Assembly: GCA_003569245.1 (NCBI GenBank)
Contig: BGOM01000024.1
Coordinates: 1-64,000 of the forward strand
Direction of reading: 5' to 3'
Length of the DNA: 64,000 nucleotides
DNA from: Opitutia bacterium
Lineage (GTDB): Bacteria; Verrucomicrobiota; Verrucomicrobiia; Opitutales; UBA953
This document shows positions 16,988 through 26,513 of the stretch, piece by piece. The translations under genes were made by a program, and so were the position numbers. Below the pieces are notes generated by a model that was given only the letters and a program-made list of their open reading frames with translations, did no database searches and was not told where the DNA came from. The first letter of the stretch is position 1, and every line of letters starts with the position of its first letter.

Positions 16988-18064
16988 ATGCTCCTCGCCC
17001 AAGCCTCGCCCACCGCCTCCCCTGCCCTGAAGGTCACCGCCGCACAGGAAGCCAACCTGCTCCTCGGCGCCCTTGGCTGGGTCGCCGCCGCCGTCCTCGC
17101 CGGCTGGATCGCCAAACGCTTGCTGGGGTGGATCGCGACCAAGTTCGACGACAGTCCGATCGCCCAGGCGGCGGTCACGGCGGTCGGCAAGTCGCTGCAG
17201 GTCCTGATCCCGGCCTACACGGTGTTCTGGTTCAACCAGCTCAACCCGGGCCTGATTCCCGACACCTACGACAAAGGCGCGGCCATCGCCATCGAGCTGC
17301 TCCTCTCCCTGGCGCACACCACCACGGTCTTCCACCTGGTCTCGATCGCGATCGCCTGGGGGCAGAAGCTGGCCGACCAGACCGAGAACAAGCTCGACGA
17401 CGTGCTGGTCCCGATGATCTCGACCGTCATCAAGCTCGCCGTCGTGCTCGTCGGCGGCGTCAAGGCCATCTCGATCGTGGACGCCGACACCTCGAAATCG
17501 ATCCTCGGCCTGCTGGCGGCCGGCGGCATCGGTATCGCCTTCGCCTCCCAGGACACCCTGAAGAACATCTTCGGCGCGGTCATGCTCATCGTCGACCAGC
17601 CCTTCACCCTCGGCGACCTGATCAACACCGGTTCCCACGAGGGCCGGGTGGAATCGCTGGGCCTGCGCTCCACCATCCTGGTCCTCGTCGACGGCCAGCG
17701 TCTGGCCATCCCGAACAGCGATCTCGCCAACCGTCCGATCGTGAACATCACGCGCCGCGAGTTCATCCGCGCGCAGGACCTCGTGCACCTCGAGGTCAAC
17801 ACCCCGACCGAGAAGGTCGAGGAGGCCCTCCGCCTCATCCGCGAGCTCGTCGTCAACCACGAGGGCCATGACCCGCGCCACCCGCCCCTCGTGCACGTGC
17901 ACGAGTTCGCCGACTGGGCGGTGAACATCCGCATCATGTACTGGTATTACCCGGCGTCCTCCGCCAAGCAGCTCGAGTTCAACCAGAAGCTCATCCTCGC
18001 GGTGTCCGCGCGCCTGCAGAAAGCCGGCATCCGCCTCGCCGCGCAGGGCACCCCCCAGAACTGA
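16988..18064 (+). CDS. MscS-family mechanosensitive ion channel
   Basis: A 358-residue inner-membrane protein with several N-terminal helices. The MscS pore and beta domain follow: SILGLLAAGGIGIAFASQDTLKNIFGAVMLIVDQPFTLGDLI, then GRVESLGLRSTILVLVDGQRLAIPNSDLANRPIVN, which is highly diagnostic. It would open under membrane tension to release solutes. It is seven bases from the ABC ATPase gene, so it heads the operon, although the functional link to the exporter is not obvious. An alternative start after MLLAQASPTASPALK is possible. Confidence 0.9.
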   Translation: MLLAQASPTASPALKVTAAQEANLLLGALGWVAAAVLAGWIAKRLLGWIATKFDDSPIAQAAVTAVGKSLQVLIPAYTVFWFNQLNPGLIPDTYDKGAAIAIELLLSLAHTTTVFHLVSIAIAWGQKLADQTENKLDDVLVPMISTVIKLAVVLVGGVKAISIVDADTSKSILGLLAAGGIGIAFASQDTLKNIFGAVMLIVDQPFTLGDLINTGSHEGRVESLGLRSTILVLVDGQRLAIPNSDLANRPIVNITRREFIRAQDLVHLEVNTPTEKVEEALRLIRELVVNHEGHDPRHPPLVHVHEFADWAVNIRIMYWYYPASSAKQLEFNQKLILAVSARLQKAGIRLAAQGTPQN

Positions 18065-18071
18065 TTTCCCC

Positions 18072-18776
18072 ATGGCCCTCATCGAAGCGCGGAACCTCCG
18101 CAAGACCTACGGCGCCCTGCGTGCCGTCCATGACGTCTCCTTCGCCGTGGAGCGCGGCGAGGTGGTCGCGTTCCTCGGACCCAACGGGGCGGGCAAGACC
18201 ACCACGATGAAGCTCCTCGCCGGCTACCTGCGGGCCGACGCCGGCGCCGCGAGCATCGCGGGTCACGACGTCGCCGCGGCCCCCATCGAGGCCAAGCGCC
18301 ACCTCGGCTACTCACCCGAGGGCGCGCCCGCCTACGGCGAGATGACCGTGCGCGAGTTCCTCCGCTTCGCGGCCGACCTCCGCGGCCTCGCCGAGCCGGC
18401 CGAGCGCGTGCGCGCGACGCTCGACCTCTGCCGCCTGACCGACGTCGCGGCGCAGAACATCGACACCCTTTCCAAGGGCTACCGGATGCGCGTGGGCTTC
18501 GCCCAGGCGGTGATCCACGACCCGGCCGCCCTGATCCTCGACGAACCGACGGACGGCCTCGACCCGAACCAGAAGCACGAGGTCCGCCGCATCCTCAAGG
18601 AGATGGCCAGCCGCAAGGCCGTCATCGTCTCGACCCACCTCCTCGAGGAGGTCGGCGAGCTCTGCACCCGCGTCATCGTCATCGCCAAGGGCGAGCTGCG
18701 CTGCGACGAGCCGCGCGACCGCTTCCTCGCGCGCGGCGCCGACCTCAACCAGGTGTTCCGCAGCCTCACCGCCTAA
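18072..18776 (+). CDS. ABC transporter ATPase (GldA-like)
   Basis: A 234-residue nucleotide-binding subunit: Walker A GPNGAGKTTT (about residues 36-45), ABC signature LSKGYRMRVGFAQAV, Walker B ALILDEPTDGLDPNQ and the H-loop VIVSTHLLEE. The LSKGY form of the signature and the GLDPNQ D-loop resemble ABC-2-type exporters such as GldA/NatA. It is followed by the permease and the GldG-like subunit. The GldA name describes homology, not proof of gliding. Confidence 0.9.
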   Translation: MALIEARNLRKTYGALRAVHDVSFAVERGEVVAFLGPNGAGKTTTMKLLAGYLRADAGAASIAGHDVAAAPIEAKRHLGYSPEGAPAYGEMTVREFLRFAADLRGLAEPAERVRATLDLCRLTDVAAQNIDTLSKGYRMRVGFAQAVIHDPAALILDEPTDGLDPNQKHEVRRILKEMASRKAVIVSTHLLEEVGELCTRVIVIAKGELRCDEPRDRFLARGADLNQVFRSLTA

Positions 18777-18787
18777 GCCCTCTCCCC

Positions 18788-19558
18788 ATGTCCTCCCCCG
18801 CCGAAGCCACCCCCTCCGCCCGCCCCGCCGGTCGCGCCGCGTTCGCCGCCATCGTGCGCCGCGAATTCGCCGGCTACTTCCGGACGCCGCTGGCCTACGT
18901 CTTCCTCGCCGTCTTCAACGCCTTCGCCATGTCGCTCGCGTTCTTCGTGGGCAACCTGTACGAGGCCGGCACCGCCAACCTCGACCGCTTCTTCCTCTAC
19001 CATCCCTGGCTGTGGGCCTTCCTCGCCCCGGCGGCCGGCGCCCGCCTGTGGGCCGAGGAGCGCCGCCAAGGCACCCTCGAGCTGCTGCTGACGTGGCCGG
19101 TCACCGTCTGGCAGGCCGCGCTCGGCAAATTCCTCGCCGCCTGGCTCTTCCTGGCCTGCGCGCTGCTCGTCACGCTGCCCATCGCCTTCACCGTCGGCTA
19201 CCTCGGCCGCCCGGACTGGGGCGTGATCGCCTGCGGTTACGTCGGCTCGCTGCTCTGCGCCGGCGCGTGCCTCGGCCTCGCGGCCCTCGCCTCGGCCGTG
19301 ACGCGCAGCCAGGTCATCGCCTTCGTCACGGGCTTCCTCGCCTGCTTCGTCCTGGTGCTCCTCGGTTACGGCGTCTTCGACGGCCTGCTCGTCGGCGTCC
19401 TGTCCGACGAGACGGTCGACGCCGTCCGCCGGCTCGGCCTGTGGCGCAACCTCGAGCCCTTCACGCTGGGGATCTTCGACGTCCCGGCCGCCGGTTATTT
19501 CCTATCGCTGGCCTTCGCCGGCCTCGGCCTGAGCACCCTCGTCGTCGACCGCCGCTGA
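18788..19558 (+). CDS. ABC-2 type permease (GldF-like)
   Basis: A 256-residue membrane protein with an Ala/Pro-rich N-terminus, then AAIVRREFAGYFRTPLAYVFLAVF, typical of GldF/ABC-2 permeases. About six hydrophobic helices are seen and the short motif EERRQGTLELLLTWPVTVWQAALGKFLAAWL. It follows the ATPase by 11 bases and precedes the GldG-like gene by 19. Confidence 0.87.
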   Translation: MSSPAEATPSARPAGRAAFAAIVRREFAGYFRTPLAYVFLAVFNAFAMSLAFFVGNLYEAGTANLDRFFLYHPWLWAFLAPAAGARLWAEERRQGTLELLLTWPVTVWQAALGKFLAAWLFLACALLVTLPIAFTVGYLGRPDWGVIACGYVGSLLCAGACLGLAALASAVTRSQVIAFVTGFLACFVLVLLGYGVFDGLLVGVLSDETVDAVRRLGLWRNLEPFTLGIFDVPAAGYFLSLAFAGLGLSTLVVDRR

Positions 19559-19577
19559 ACCCCCGCCGCCTTCCGCC

Positions 19578-21479
19578 ATGTCCCGCTCCCAAGCCCTGCT
19601 CGCCGCCCTCGCCCTCGTGGCCGCGGCGTTCTTCGCGAATCTCCTCCTCACCCTCTTCGGCGGCCGCGTCGACCTCACCGAGGACCGCACGTTCACCCTG
19701 TCCCCCGCCTCGCGCCGCCTCGTCGGCAAGCTCGACGAGCCGGTGAAGCTCGAGCTCTTCGTCAGCCGGGCCGACGTCAAGCTGGGGGCCTACCGCGAGA
19801 GCTACGCCCGCCGCGTGGAGACCTTGCTGCGCCAGTACGTCGCGGCCTCGGGCGGCAAACTCCGCCTGATCGTCACCGACCCGAAGCCCGACACCAAGGA
19901 TGAGCAGCGGGCCCAACGCCATGGCCTCAACGGGATCCGCACGCCGCAGGGCACGGGCTACCTCGGCCTCACCGCCCAGCAGGCCGACACGGTGAAGGGC
20001 ATCGGGTACCTCGACCCGATGCGCGAGAAGTTCCTCGAGTACGACCTGTCGAAACTGGTCGCCTCCGTGACGCGCCTCGAACGCCCGAAGCTCGCCCTGA
20101 TCAACACGCTCAACATCTCGAACGAGGTGCCGCCCGGCCAGGACCAGCAGGCCGGACCGGCCGACGTGCTGCTCGCCGAGCTCGGCCAGACCTTCCAGGT
20201 CGTGACCTTGGGCAACCAGGCGACCGAGCTGCCGGCCGGCGTCGCGGTCGTCGTGCTGCTGCACCCGCACCACCTCGCCGACAAGCTCGCCTACGCGGTC
20301 GACCAGTTCCTGCTCGGCGGCGGCCAGGTGTTCGCGGCCGTCGACCCGCTCTCCCGCTTCCAGAAGTTCCAGCAGGGCGGCATGCCCTTCATGATGGCGC
20401 CGATGGCGATGGGCGCCTCCAGCGACGCCGCCCTCCTGCGCGGCTGGGGCGTCAACGTGGAGCTCGACGCCGTCACCGGCGACCTGAACCGCAACCTGCC
20501 GATCCGCGGCGCCCGCGGCGAGCCGGTGCAATACCCGCCGGCGATCGCCGTCGGGCCCGACGCCCTCAACCCCGGCTCCCCGCTGACGAGCGAGCTGCAT
20601 GAGCTCCAGCTGATGGAGGCCGGCGCCGTCTCCCTGATCTCGGGCGCCGAGAAAGGCCTCCGTTTCGAACCGCTGATCACGCTCCAAGGCCCCGCCGTCG
20701 GCGCGATCACCACCACCGCGGCCAACGCCGGCCCCTTCGAGAAGGTCTCCCTCGCCTTCCGCGCCGACGGCAAGCCCCGCGTGGTCGCGGCGCTCGCGAG
20801 CGGCTCCTTCACCTCCGCCTTCCCCAAGGGCGCGCCGGCCGAGGAAACCAAGCCCGCCGACGGCAAGCCCGCCGCCCCGGCCGCGCCGAAGGCGCCCGCG
20901 GCCGCGCACCTGGCGGTCTCGGCCAAGCCCGGCCGCCTGCTCGTGGTCGCCGACGCCGACTTCCTGCTCGACCCGTTCTCGGTGCGCCAGCGCCAGGCGG
21001 GCGGCCAGACCATCGCCGAACCGGCCAACGACAACCTGGCCTTCGTGCTCAACTCCGTCGAGGCCCTCGTCGGCAACGACGACCTCGGCTCGCTCCGGAC
21101 CAAGGGCACCGCGCTGCGCCCGTTCAAGGTCGTCGAAGACCTCAACCGCAAGGCGCAGATCGAGTACCAGGCCAAGCTCGACGAGATCGAGAAGCAGCTG
21201 GAGGCGGCCAACGGCCGCATCGCCGAGCTGGGCCGCAGCCAGGGCGGCGACCTCTCCAAAGGCCTGATCGTGACCCCCGAGATCCAGCGCGAACTCGAGA
21301 AGGCGCAGAAGCAGGCCGAGAAGTTCATGGATGACCGCCGCGAGATCCGCCGCCAAGCCACCGAGGAGGTCACCTCGCTCGGCCGCCGCCTGCAGCTCCT
21401 CAACCTGCTGGCCGGCCCCTTGCTGGCCGCCCTCGTGGGCCTGGCCTACTTCCTCCTCCGCCGCCGCCCGTCCAACTAA
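19578..21479 (+). CDS. GldG-like ABC transporter auxiliary subunit
   Basis: A 633-residue protein with an N-terminal membrane anchor (MSRSQALLAALALVAAAFFANLLL) and the typical DLTEDRTFTLSPASRRLVGKLDEPVKLELFVSR. A large extracytoplasmic domain follows, with LADKLAYAVDQFLLGGGQVFAAVDP, an Ala/Pro/Lys linker near residue 425, a coiled-coil segment (about 530-600) and a C-terminal helix ending LLRRRPSN. This is the GldG/DUF4350-type organisation. It belongs to the exporter encoded by its neighbours; the cargo is unknown. Confidence 0.85.
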   Translation: MSRSQALLAALALVAAAFFANLLLTLFGGRVDLTEDRTFTLSPASRRLVGKLDEPVKLELFVSRADVKLGAYRESYARRVETLLRQYVAASGGKLRLIVTDPKPDTKDEQRAQRHGLNGIRTPQGTGYLGLTAQQADTVKGIGYLDPMREKFLEYDLSKLVASVTRLERPKLALINTLNISNEVPPGQDQQAGPADVLLAELGQTFQVVTLGNQATELPAGVAVVVLLHPHHLADKLAYAVDQFLLGGGQVFAAVDPLSRFQKFQQGGMPFMMAPMAMGASSDAALLRGWGVNVELDAVTGDLNRNLPIRGARGEPVQYPPAIAVGPDALNPGSPLTSELHELQLMEAGAVSLISGAEKGLRFEPLITLQGPAVGAITTTAANAGPFEKVSLAFRADGKPRVVAALASGSFTSAFPKGAPAEETKPADGKPAAPAAPKAPAAAHLAVSAKPGRLLVVADADFLLDPFSVRQRQAGGQTIAEPANDNLAFVLNSVEALVGNDDLGSLRTKGTALRPFKVVEDLNRKAQIEYQAKLDEIEKQLEAANGRIAELGRSQGGDLSKGLIVTPEIQRELEKAQKQAEKFMDDRREIRRQATEEVTSLGRRLQLLNLLAGPLLAALVGLAYFLLRRRPSN

Positions 21480-21482
21480 GCC

Positions 21483-22532
21483 ATGCGACCGACCAAGCTC
21501 CTCCTCCTCGCCCTCGCCCTGGGCGCCGCCGCGCTCGTCTCCCTGCAGCTCCGCCGGACGGACGACGCCGCCGCCGAGACGAAGACCGCGCTGGTGCCGA
21601 CCGCGGTGCTCGACGGCGCCCGCGCCCTCACCATCACCCTCAAGCCGACCGGCAAAGCCGTCACCGTGGAGAAAGGCGCCGACGGCGTCTGGACGGTCAA
21701 GGAGAAGCACGGCCTCCCGGCGGACCTGGAGAACCGGCTCATCCCGCTCTTCCGCGCGCTGCAGAAGGCCGAGAACTTCGGCGTGCTGACGGTCAACCCG
21801 AAGCGCATCGAGAAACTCAACCTCGACTCCGCGCTGCGCCTGACGGCCGCCGACGGCAAGGTCACCGAGCTCACCTTCGGCAAGACGACGGATGACGGGC
21901 TCGGCGCCGCGGCGACCGTGGCCGACGGCCAGGGCGGCACGCAGGCCGTGCGCACCAGCTTCACGGGCTTCCTCGAGGCGGACCCGGTCAACTGGTTCGA
22001 CCCGGTCCTCTTCACCGCCAAGGGCGAGGAGCTGCGCGCGCTGACGTTCACCTGGCCGGACGGGACGCAGACGTTCGCCCGCGCCGAGAAGGGCAAGCCG
22101 TTCGCCGGCAAGGAAGGCGCCGTGCTGGAGGAGATGAGCAACGTGCTCATGACCCTGCGCGCCAACGACGCCGTCGCCAAGGGCGACAAGGACGCGGCCG
22201 CCGCCTTCGCCAAGCCGTGGTCGATCCAGCTGGAGCTTTTCGACGGCGCCAAGGTCACGCTGACCCTCGCGAAGACGGCCGCGACCGGCCCGAACGAAAG
22301 TCCGAAGCTCTGGATGCGCGTCGCGCACTCCGACCCCAAGCACAAGGCCAACGGGATGACGGCGAAGGCCGAGTTCATCGCGCCGCCCTGGCTCGCCGAG
22401 CAGCTGCCGGCCACGCTGGCCGACTTCCGCAAGGCCGTCGAACCGCCGCCCGCGGGACCGGCCCCCGGCGCCGGCCCCACCTTGAACATCCCCGGACTGG
22501 GCCCGGTTTCGGCGCCGCCCGGCCTCAAATAA
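21483..22532 (+). CDS. DUF4340-type protein of the Gld-like ABC operon
   Basis: A 349-residue protein with a signal anchor (MRPTKLLLLALALGAAALVS), followed by repeated beta-type modules with VEKGADGVWTVKEKHGLPADLENRLIPLFRALQKAENFGVLTVNPKRIEKLNLD, the usual DUF4340 pattern. It ends in a Pro/Ala/Gly-rich tail. It starts three bases after the GldG-like gene and ends at a terminator, closing the operon. Its function is not established; it is commonly found with GldG-like genes. Confidence 0.8.
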   Translation: MRPTKLLLLALALGAAALVSLQLRRTDDAAAETKTALVPTAVLDGARALTITLKPTGKAVTVEKGADGVWTVKEKHGLPADLENRLIPLFRALQKAENFGVLTVNPKRIEKLNLDSALRLTAADGKVTELTFGKTTDDGLGAAATVADGQGGTQAVRTSFTGFLEADPVNWFDPVLFTAKGEELRALTFTWPDGTQTFARAEKGKPFAGKEGAVLEEMSNVLMTLRANDAVAKGDKDAAAAFAKPWSIQLELFDGAKVTLTLAKTAATGPNESPKLWMRVAHSDPKHKANGMTAKAEFIAPPWLAEQLPATLADFRKAVEPPPAGPAPGAGPTLNIPGLGPVSAPPGLK

Positions 22533-22547
22533 CCCGCCCGGCCCGCA

Positions 22548-22581
22548 AAAGCCCTTGCCTCCCGGGGCGAGGGCTTTTTCG
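22548..22581 (+). terminator. Intrinsic terminator after the ABC operon
   Basis: An AAAGCCCT / AGGGCTTT stem encloses a GC-rich loop and is followed by TTC. It lies just before nuoA. Confidence 0.75.
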
Positions 22582-22593
22582 TGTCCGTCTCCG

Positions 22594-22986
22594 ATGGTCC
22601 TCGCCGAAACCCAGTCCCTCTCGACCTACCTGCCGGTCCTCGTGCAGGTCGCCCTCGGTCTCGCGATCCCGGCCGGCATCCTCGCCGCCAGCCACCTCTT
22701 CGGTCAGCGCGCCAAGGGCAACTACATCAAGGACAAGGCCTACGAGTGCGGCCTGCCGATGGAGGGCAAGCCCCACCCGAAATTCGCCGTGAAGTTCTAC
22801 CTCACCGCGATGCTGTTCATCCTCTTCGACATCGAGGTGGTCTTCCTCGTGCCGTGGGCGCTGGTGTACCGCGAGTTCCTCGCGGCGGGCATCGCCATCA
22901 CGGCGGCGACCGCCGTCTTCCTCGGCGTGCTCGTGCTCGGCCTCGTCTACGAGTTCAAGCGCGGCGCGCTGGACTGGGAAAAGTAA
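22594..22986 (+). CDS. nuoA: NADH-quinone oxidoreductase subunit A
   Basis: A 130-residue membrane subunit of respiratory complex I. Three helices are seen, plus the family signature: KDKAYECGLPMEGKPHPKFAVKFYLTAMLFILFDIEVVFLVPWALV, including the conserved YECG and FDIE. The ATG at 22594 is preferred over an upstream in-frame TTG. No nuoB or other nuo gene follows, so nuoA stands apart from the rest of complex I. Confidence 0.93.
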   Translation: MVLAETQSLSTYLPVLVQVALGLAIPAGILAASHLFGQRAKGNYIKDKAYECGLPMEGKPHPKFAVKFYLTAMLFILFDIEVVFLVPWALVYREFLAAGIAITAATAVFLGVLVLGLVYEFKRGALDWEK

Positions 22987-23045
22987 ACCGGCCGGCCGCC
23001 GGCCGTCGGCTGAAACCTCGGCGCCCGGCCGGGGTTCTCCTTGGC

Positions 23046-23496
23046 ATGCACCCCACCCTCGCCCTGCTCGACGAGCAGCCGCCCGCCAGGCCGTCGGCCT
23101 GATTTTCCTCGGTCCTTCCTAGGCGGGGCCTTGCTCCTGGCGCTGGCCTTCAACCTGCGCGCGCTCTGGAAGATCTTCGAGAAGGCCGGCCAGGCCGGCT
23201 GGAAGGCGCTGGTGCCGACCTACCACCACGCGATCCTCACGCGCGTCGCCGGGTTGTCCGCCTGGTGGACCCTGCCGTTGCTGCTCGTCGTGCCGGCCCT
23301 CCTGGCTCCGGGCAAACCGGCCAAGTTGCTGGCCCTGCTGCTCCTCTTCGTCTGGTGGGGCTGGCTCTGCCAGCGCATCGCCCGGCGCTTCGGCAAAGGC
23401 ATCGGCTTCGGGCTCGGGCTGACCTTCCCGGTCACCGGTTTCTTCTTCCGGGCCGCGCTCGCCTACGATGGGTCGACCTACCAGGCGCAACCCTGA
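23046..23496 (+). pseudogene. DUF5684-type small membrane protein, N-terminus frameshifted twice
   Basis: The C-terminal two thirds read cleanly: LRALWKIFEKAGQAGWKALVPTYHHAIL followed by hydrophobic helices and GFGLGLTFPVTGFFFRAALAYDG, typical of DUF5684-like proteins. Upstream, the ATG at 23046 (MHPTLALLDEQPP) is in another frame and VGLIFLG (from 23093) in the third. Adding one base near 23092 and one near 23115 would join all three into a continuous membrane protein of about 150 residues. Sequencing error or a recently broken gene. Without repair, an internal TTG near 23131 would be the only start. Confidence 0.65.
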
Positions 23497-23513
23497 GGCA
23501 CCGGTCCCGTAGA

Positions 23514-23546
23514 CGAAAAAGGGCGCCCGCCGGGCGCCCTTTTTCG
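23514..23546. terminator. Bidirectional intrinsic terminator
   Basis: A perfect 16-bp palindrome, CGAAAAAGGGCGCCCG with its complement and one unpaired base, carries A and T tracts on both sides. It separates the convergent DUF5684-type and fumarase genes. Confidence 0.92.
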
Positions 23547-23562
23547 TGGCTCCATCCGACGT

Positions 23563-25205
23563 TCACGGTCCGCAGATACCGCAGCCGCCGGGCAGTTCGC
23601 GGAAGAAGTCGTGACCCTTGTCGTCGACGAGGATGAAGGCGGGGAAATCGACGACCTCGATCTTCCAGACGGCCTCCATGCCGAGCTCCGGGTAGTCGAT
23701 GACCTCGACCTTGCGGATGTTCTCCTGCGCGAGGATCGCGGCGGGGCCGCCGATCGACCCGAGGTAGAAGCCGCCGTGCGCCTGGCACGCCTTGGTGACG
23801 GCCTCGCCGCGGTTGCCCTTGGCGATCATGACGAGCGAGCCGCCGTGCTTCTGGAAGAGCTCGACGTAGCTGTCCATGCGGCCGGCGGTGGTCGGGCCGA
23901 ACGAGCCGGAGGCCATGCCGACCGGCGTCTTGGCGGGACCGGCGTAATAGACGGGGTGATCCTTGAGGTACTGGGGCAGACCTTCGCCCTTCTCGAGGCG
24001 TTCGCGGATCTTGGCGTGCGCGATGTCGCGGCGACGACGAGCGTGCCCGTGAGGGCGAGGCGCGTGGTGACAGGGTGCTTCGAGAGCTCGGCGCGGATCT
24101 CCGCCATCGGGCGGTTCAGATCGATCTTCACGACCCGGGTGGCGTCGGCATGCTGACGCGCCGCGGCGGGGATGAAGCGGCCGGGGTTGGTCTCGAGCTG
24201 CTCGATCCAGACGCCGTCCGCGTCGATCTTCGCCTTGGCGTTGCGGTCGGCGGAACAGGAGACGGCGAGGCCGATCGGGCACGAGGCGCCGTGACGCGGC
24301 AGGCGGATGACGCGCACATCGAGGGCGAACCACTTGCCGCCGAACTGCGCGCCGATGCCGAGCGTGTGCGCGACCTTCAGGAGCTCGGCCTCGAGGGCGG
24401 TGTCGCGGAAGGCGCGGCCGTGCTCGTTGCCCGAGGTCGGGAGCGCATCGTAGTAATGGGTCGAGGCCAGCTTGACGGCCTTCATGGTCGCCTCGGCGGA
24501 GGTGCCGCCGATGACGAAGGCGAGGTGGTACGGGGGGCAGGCCGCGGTGCCGAGCGACTGCATCTTCTCGGTCAGGAACTTCACGAGGGACTTCGGGTTC
24601 AGGACGGCCTTGGTCTCCTGGTAGAGGTAGCACTTGTTGGCCGAACCGCCGCCTTTGGCCACGAAGAGGAACTCGAACTTCATGCCCTTGGTCGCGGCGA
24701 GGTCGATCTGCGCGGGCAGGTTGGTCCCGGTGTTCTTCTCGGTGTAGAGGTCGAGCGGCGCGAGCTGGGAATAACGCAGGTTGTTCTGCGCGTAGGCCTG
24801 GTAGACGCCGAGCGAGAGCGCCTCGGCGTCATCAGCGCCGGTCCAGACCTGCTGGCCCTTCTTGCCGGTGATCTGCGCGGTGCCGGTATCCTGGCAGAAC
24901 GGCAGGACGCCCTTCGCGGCGACCTCCGCGTTGCGCAGCATGGCGAGCGCGACGGCGCGGTCGTTGTCGCTGGCCTCCGGGTCGGCGAGGATCGCGGCGA
25001 CCTGCTCGAGGTGCTCGGTGCGGAGGTAGAAATTGATGTCATGCAGCGCCTGGTTGGCGAGCAGCGTGAGGGCCTCCGGGGCGACCTTGAGGATCGGCTG
25101 GCCGGCGAACTCGGCGACGGAGACATGCTCCTTGGTGAGCAGTCGGTACTTCGTGGTGTCCGGACCCAGCGGGAAAGGATCCTGATAATGGAAGGAGGAG
25201 GCCAT
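23563..25205 (-). CDS. Class I (iron-sulfur) fumarate hydratase, with a frameshift
   Basis: Fumarase interconverts fumarate and malate in the TCA cycle. Three presumed [4Fe-4S] cysteines are visible: [20 protein letters not shown] and [10 protein letters not shown]. Other class I signatures are [14 protein letters not shown] and, after the break, [13 protein letters not shown]. The frame breaks near 24030: the minus strand reads LTGTLVVAA and then [12 protein letters not shown] in another frame. One extra base in the G run at 24029-24031 restores [12 protein letters not shown] and a 547-residue enzyme of normal length. The start is the ATG at 25205 (MASSFHYQD). Probably functional in life, with a base-call deletion here; a true pseudogene is less likely. 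Confidence 0.85.
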
Positions 25206-25251
25206 CGCCGCCACCATACGGGACACCCCTGCGCCCGCAAACGGAAACAGG

Positions 25252-26040
25252 TCAGCGCGCGGGCATCCGGGCCGGTGCGCCGAGACGCACCGCGCCGACG
25301 ACCGATCCTTCCGCGAGGTCGACCGAGACCAAAGCCAGCCCGACCTCGCCGGCGGCGGAACGCACGACCCCGACGACCTTGCCTTCCGGCGTCCGCAACT
25401 CCTGACCGACGGCGACCGGGCCCTCCACGCGACGCAGGATGCGGCGGAGCGAGCCCATCGATTGGATGCGGGCCATGACCTCCTGCCCGAGGTAGCAGCC
25501 TTTGGTGTGACTCACCCAGGCGTCCAACCCGCACTCCTGCGGGAATTCGCCGGGCCCGCAGTCGGCCGGCACGGCGGGCACCCCGGCGGCGAGGCGGTGC
25601 GCCGCGAGCTCCGCGAACGCCCCCGGCGCCCCGGGCAGGGGCGCGCCGACCGGGACCAGCACGTCCCACGCGTCGACGCCATAACGCCGCGTCGCGAACA
25701 CGTGGGCGCCCGCGAGGGATGGCGCCCCGCCCCAGACGACCCCGCGATCCCAGCGCGCGGTCTCATCCGTCGCGACCACGTCGTCGGCGATGACGTTGGC
25801 CGTGACGATCGCGATCAGCTCGTCGGCGCGGAGGTGCGGGCCCAGCAGGAGAAACGAGCCGTCGGCTTCCTTCGCGACGACCGTATGCGCGAGCACCCGC
25901 CCCTTGCGGTTAAGCCAGAGCGCATCGGCCAGGACGACGCCGCGGAGATCCGCCGCGCACTGCCCCTGCAGGAAAGCCGCCGCATCCTCGCCGGTCACCC
26001 GGACGACCGCGGTGTCGACTGGGGCGTGGCGGCAGGACAT
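25252..26040 (-). CDS. ygfZ: Folate-binding YgfZ-type protein
   Basis: A 262-residue protein of the GcvT-like family. It carries the diagnostic K-G-C-Y-x-G-Q-E motif as [13 protein letters not shown], with [18 protein letters not shown] near the N-terminus and a C-terminal barrel ([16 protein letters not shown]). In E. coli YgfZ supports iron-sulfur enzymes using tetrahydrofolate; its closeness to an Fe-S fumarase is suggestive. The ATG at 26040 overlaps the pgpA stop by four bases. Confidence 0.88.
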   Translation of the reverse strand: MSCRHAPVDTAVVRVTGEDAAAFLQGQCAADLRGVVLADALWLNRKGRVLAHTVVAKEADGSFLLLGPHLRADELIAIVTANVIADDVVATDETARWDRGVVWGGAPSLAGAHVFATRRYGVDAWDVLVPVGAPLPGAPGAFAELAAHRLAAGVPAVPADCGPGEFPQECGLDAWVSHTKGCYLGQEVMARIQSMGSLRRILRRVEGPVAVGQELRTPEGKVVGVVRSAAGEVGLALVSVDLAEGSVVGAVRLGAPARMPAR

Positions 26041-26513
26041 CAGAGGATCGCCCAAAGCCAGGCGATGCCGTGCAGGGCCAGGTTCGCGTAGACGGCGGCC
26101 ATCACGTCGTCGAGCACGATGCCGAAGCCGCCGGGCAGCTTCTCGAGCGCCTTGATGCCGAAGGGCTTCGTGATGTCGAAGAGCCGGAACAAGAGGAAGC
26201 CCAGCAGGATGAGCAGGAGCGACGACTTGCCGCCGTGGACATAAGGATTGAAGAGGAATACCAGCGGCATGGCGGCGAACTCGTCGAGGATGACCTCGGA
26301 GGGATCCTTCTTGCCGAGGAACGCCGCGGCCACGCCGCAGACGCAGATGGCCATGAGCACCACCAGCGCATCGAAGAGGAACTCATGCGGGCCGCCCTTG
26401 GCATGCGCCAGGCGCACGACCAGCGCCCACCAGAGGAGCCCGGCCGCGGAACCCCAGGTGCCGGGCGCCTTCAGCCGGCCGAGCGGTCCGAGCGTGGCGA
26501 GCGTGACGATCAC
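26040..26513 (-). CDS. pgpA: Phosphatidylglycerophosphatase A
   Basis: A 157-residue inner-membrane enzyme that dephosphorylates phosphatidylglycerophosphate. The family pattern is seen: LGRLKAPGTWGSAAGLL, then KKDPSEVILDEFAAMPLVF and RLFDITKPFGIKALEKLPGGFGIVLDDVMAAVYAN. It overlaps pgsA (26510-26513) and ygfZ, so pgsA-pgpA-ygfZ form a coupled operon giving two consecutive steps of phosphatidylglycerol synthesis. Confidence 0.92.
   Translation of the reverse strand: MIVTLATLGPLGRLKAPGTWGSAAGLLWWALVVRLAHAKGGPHEFLFDALVVLMAICVCGVAAAFLGKKDPSEVILDEFAAMPLVFLFNPYVHGGKSSLLLILLGFLLFRLFDITKPFGIKALEKLPGGFGIVLDDVMAAVYANLALHGIAWLWAIL

Noticed and set aside
19461-22343. A 960-codon open frame on the minus strand opposite the GldG-like and DUF4340 genes
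   Set aside because: Same reason: a compositional shadow, with no recognisable protein features.
16988-22532. Gliding motility locus
   Set aside because: Only GldA/F/G-like ABC genes are present, and these occur widely in non-gliding bacteria.
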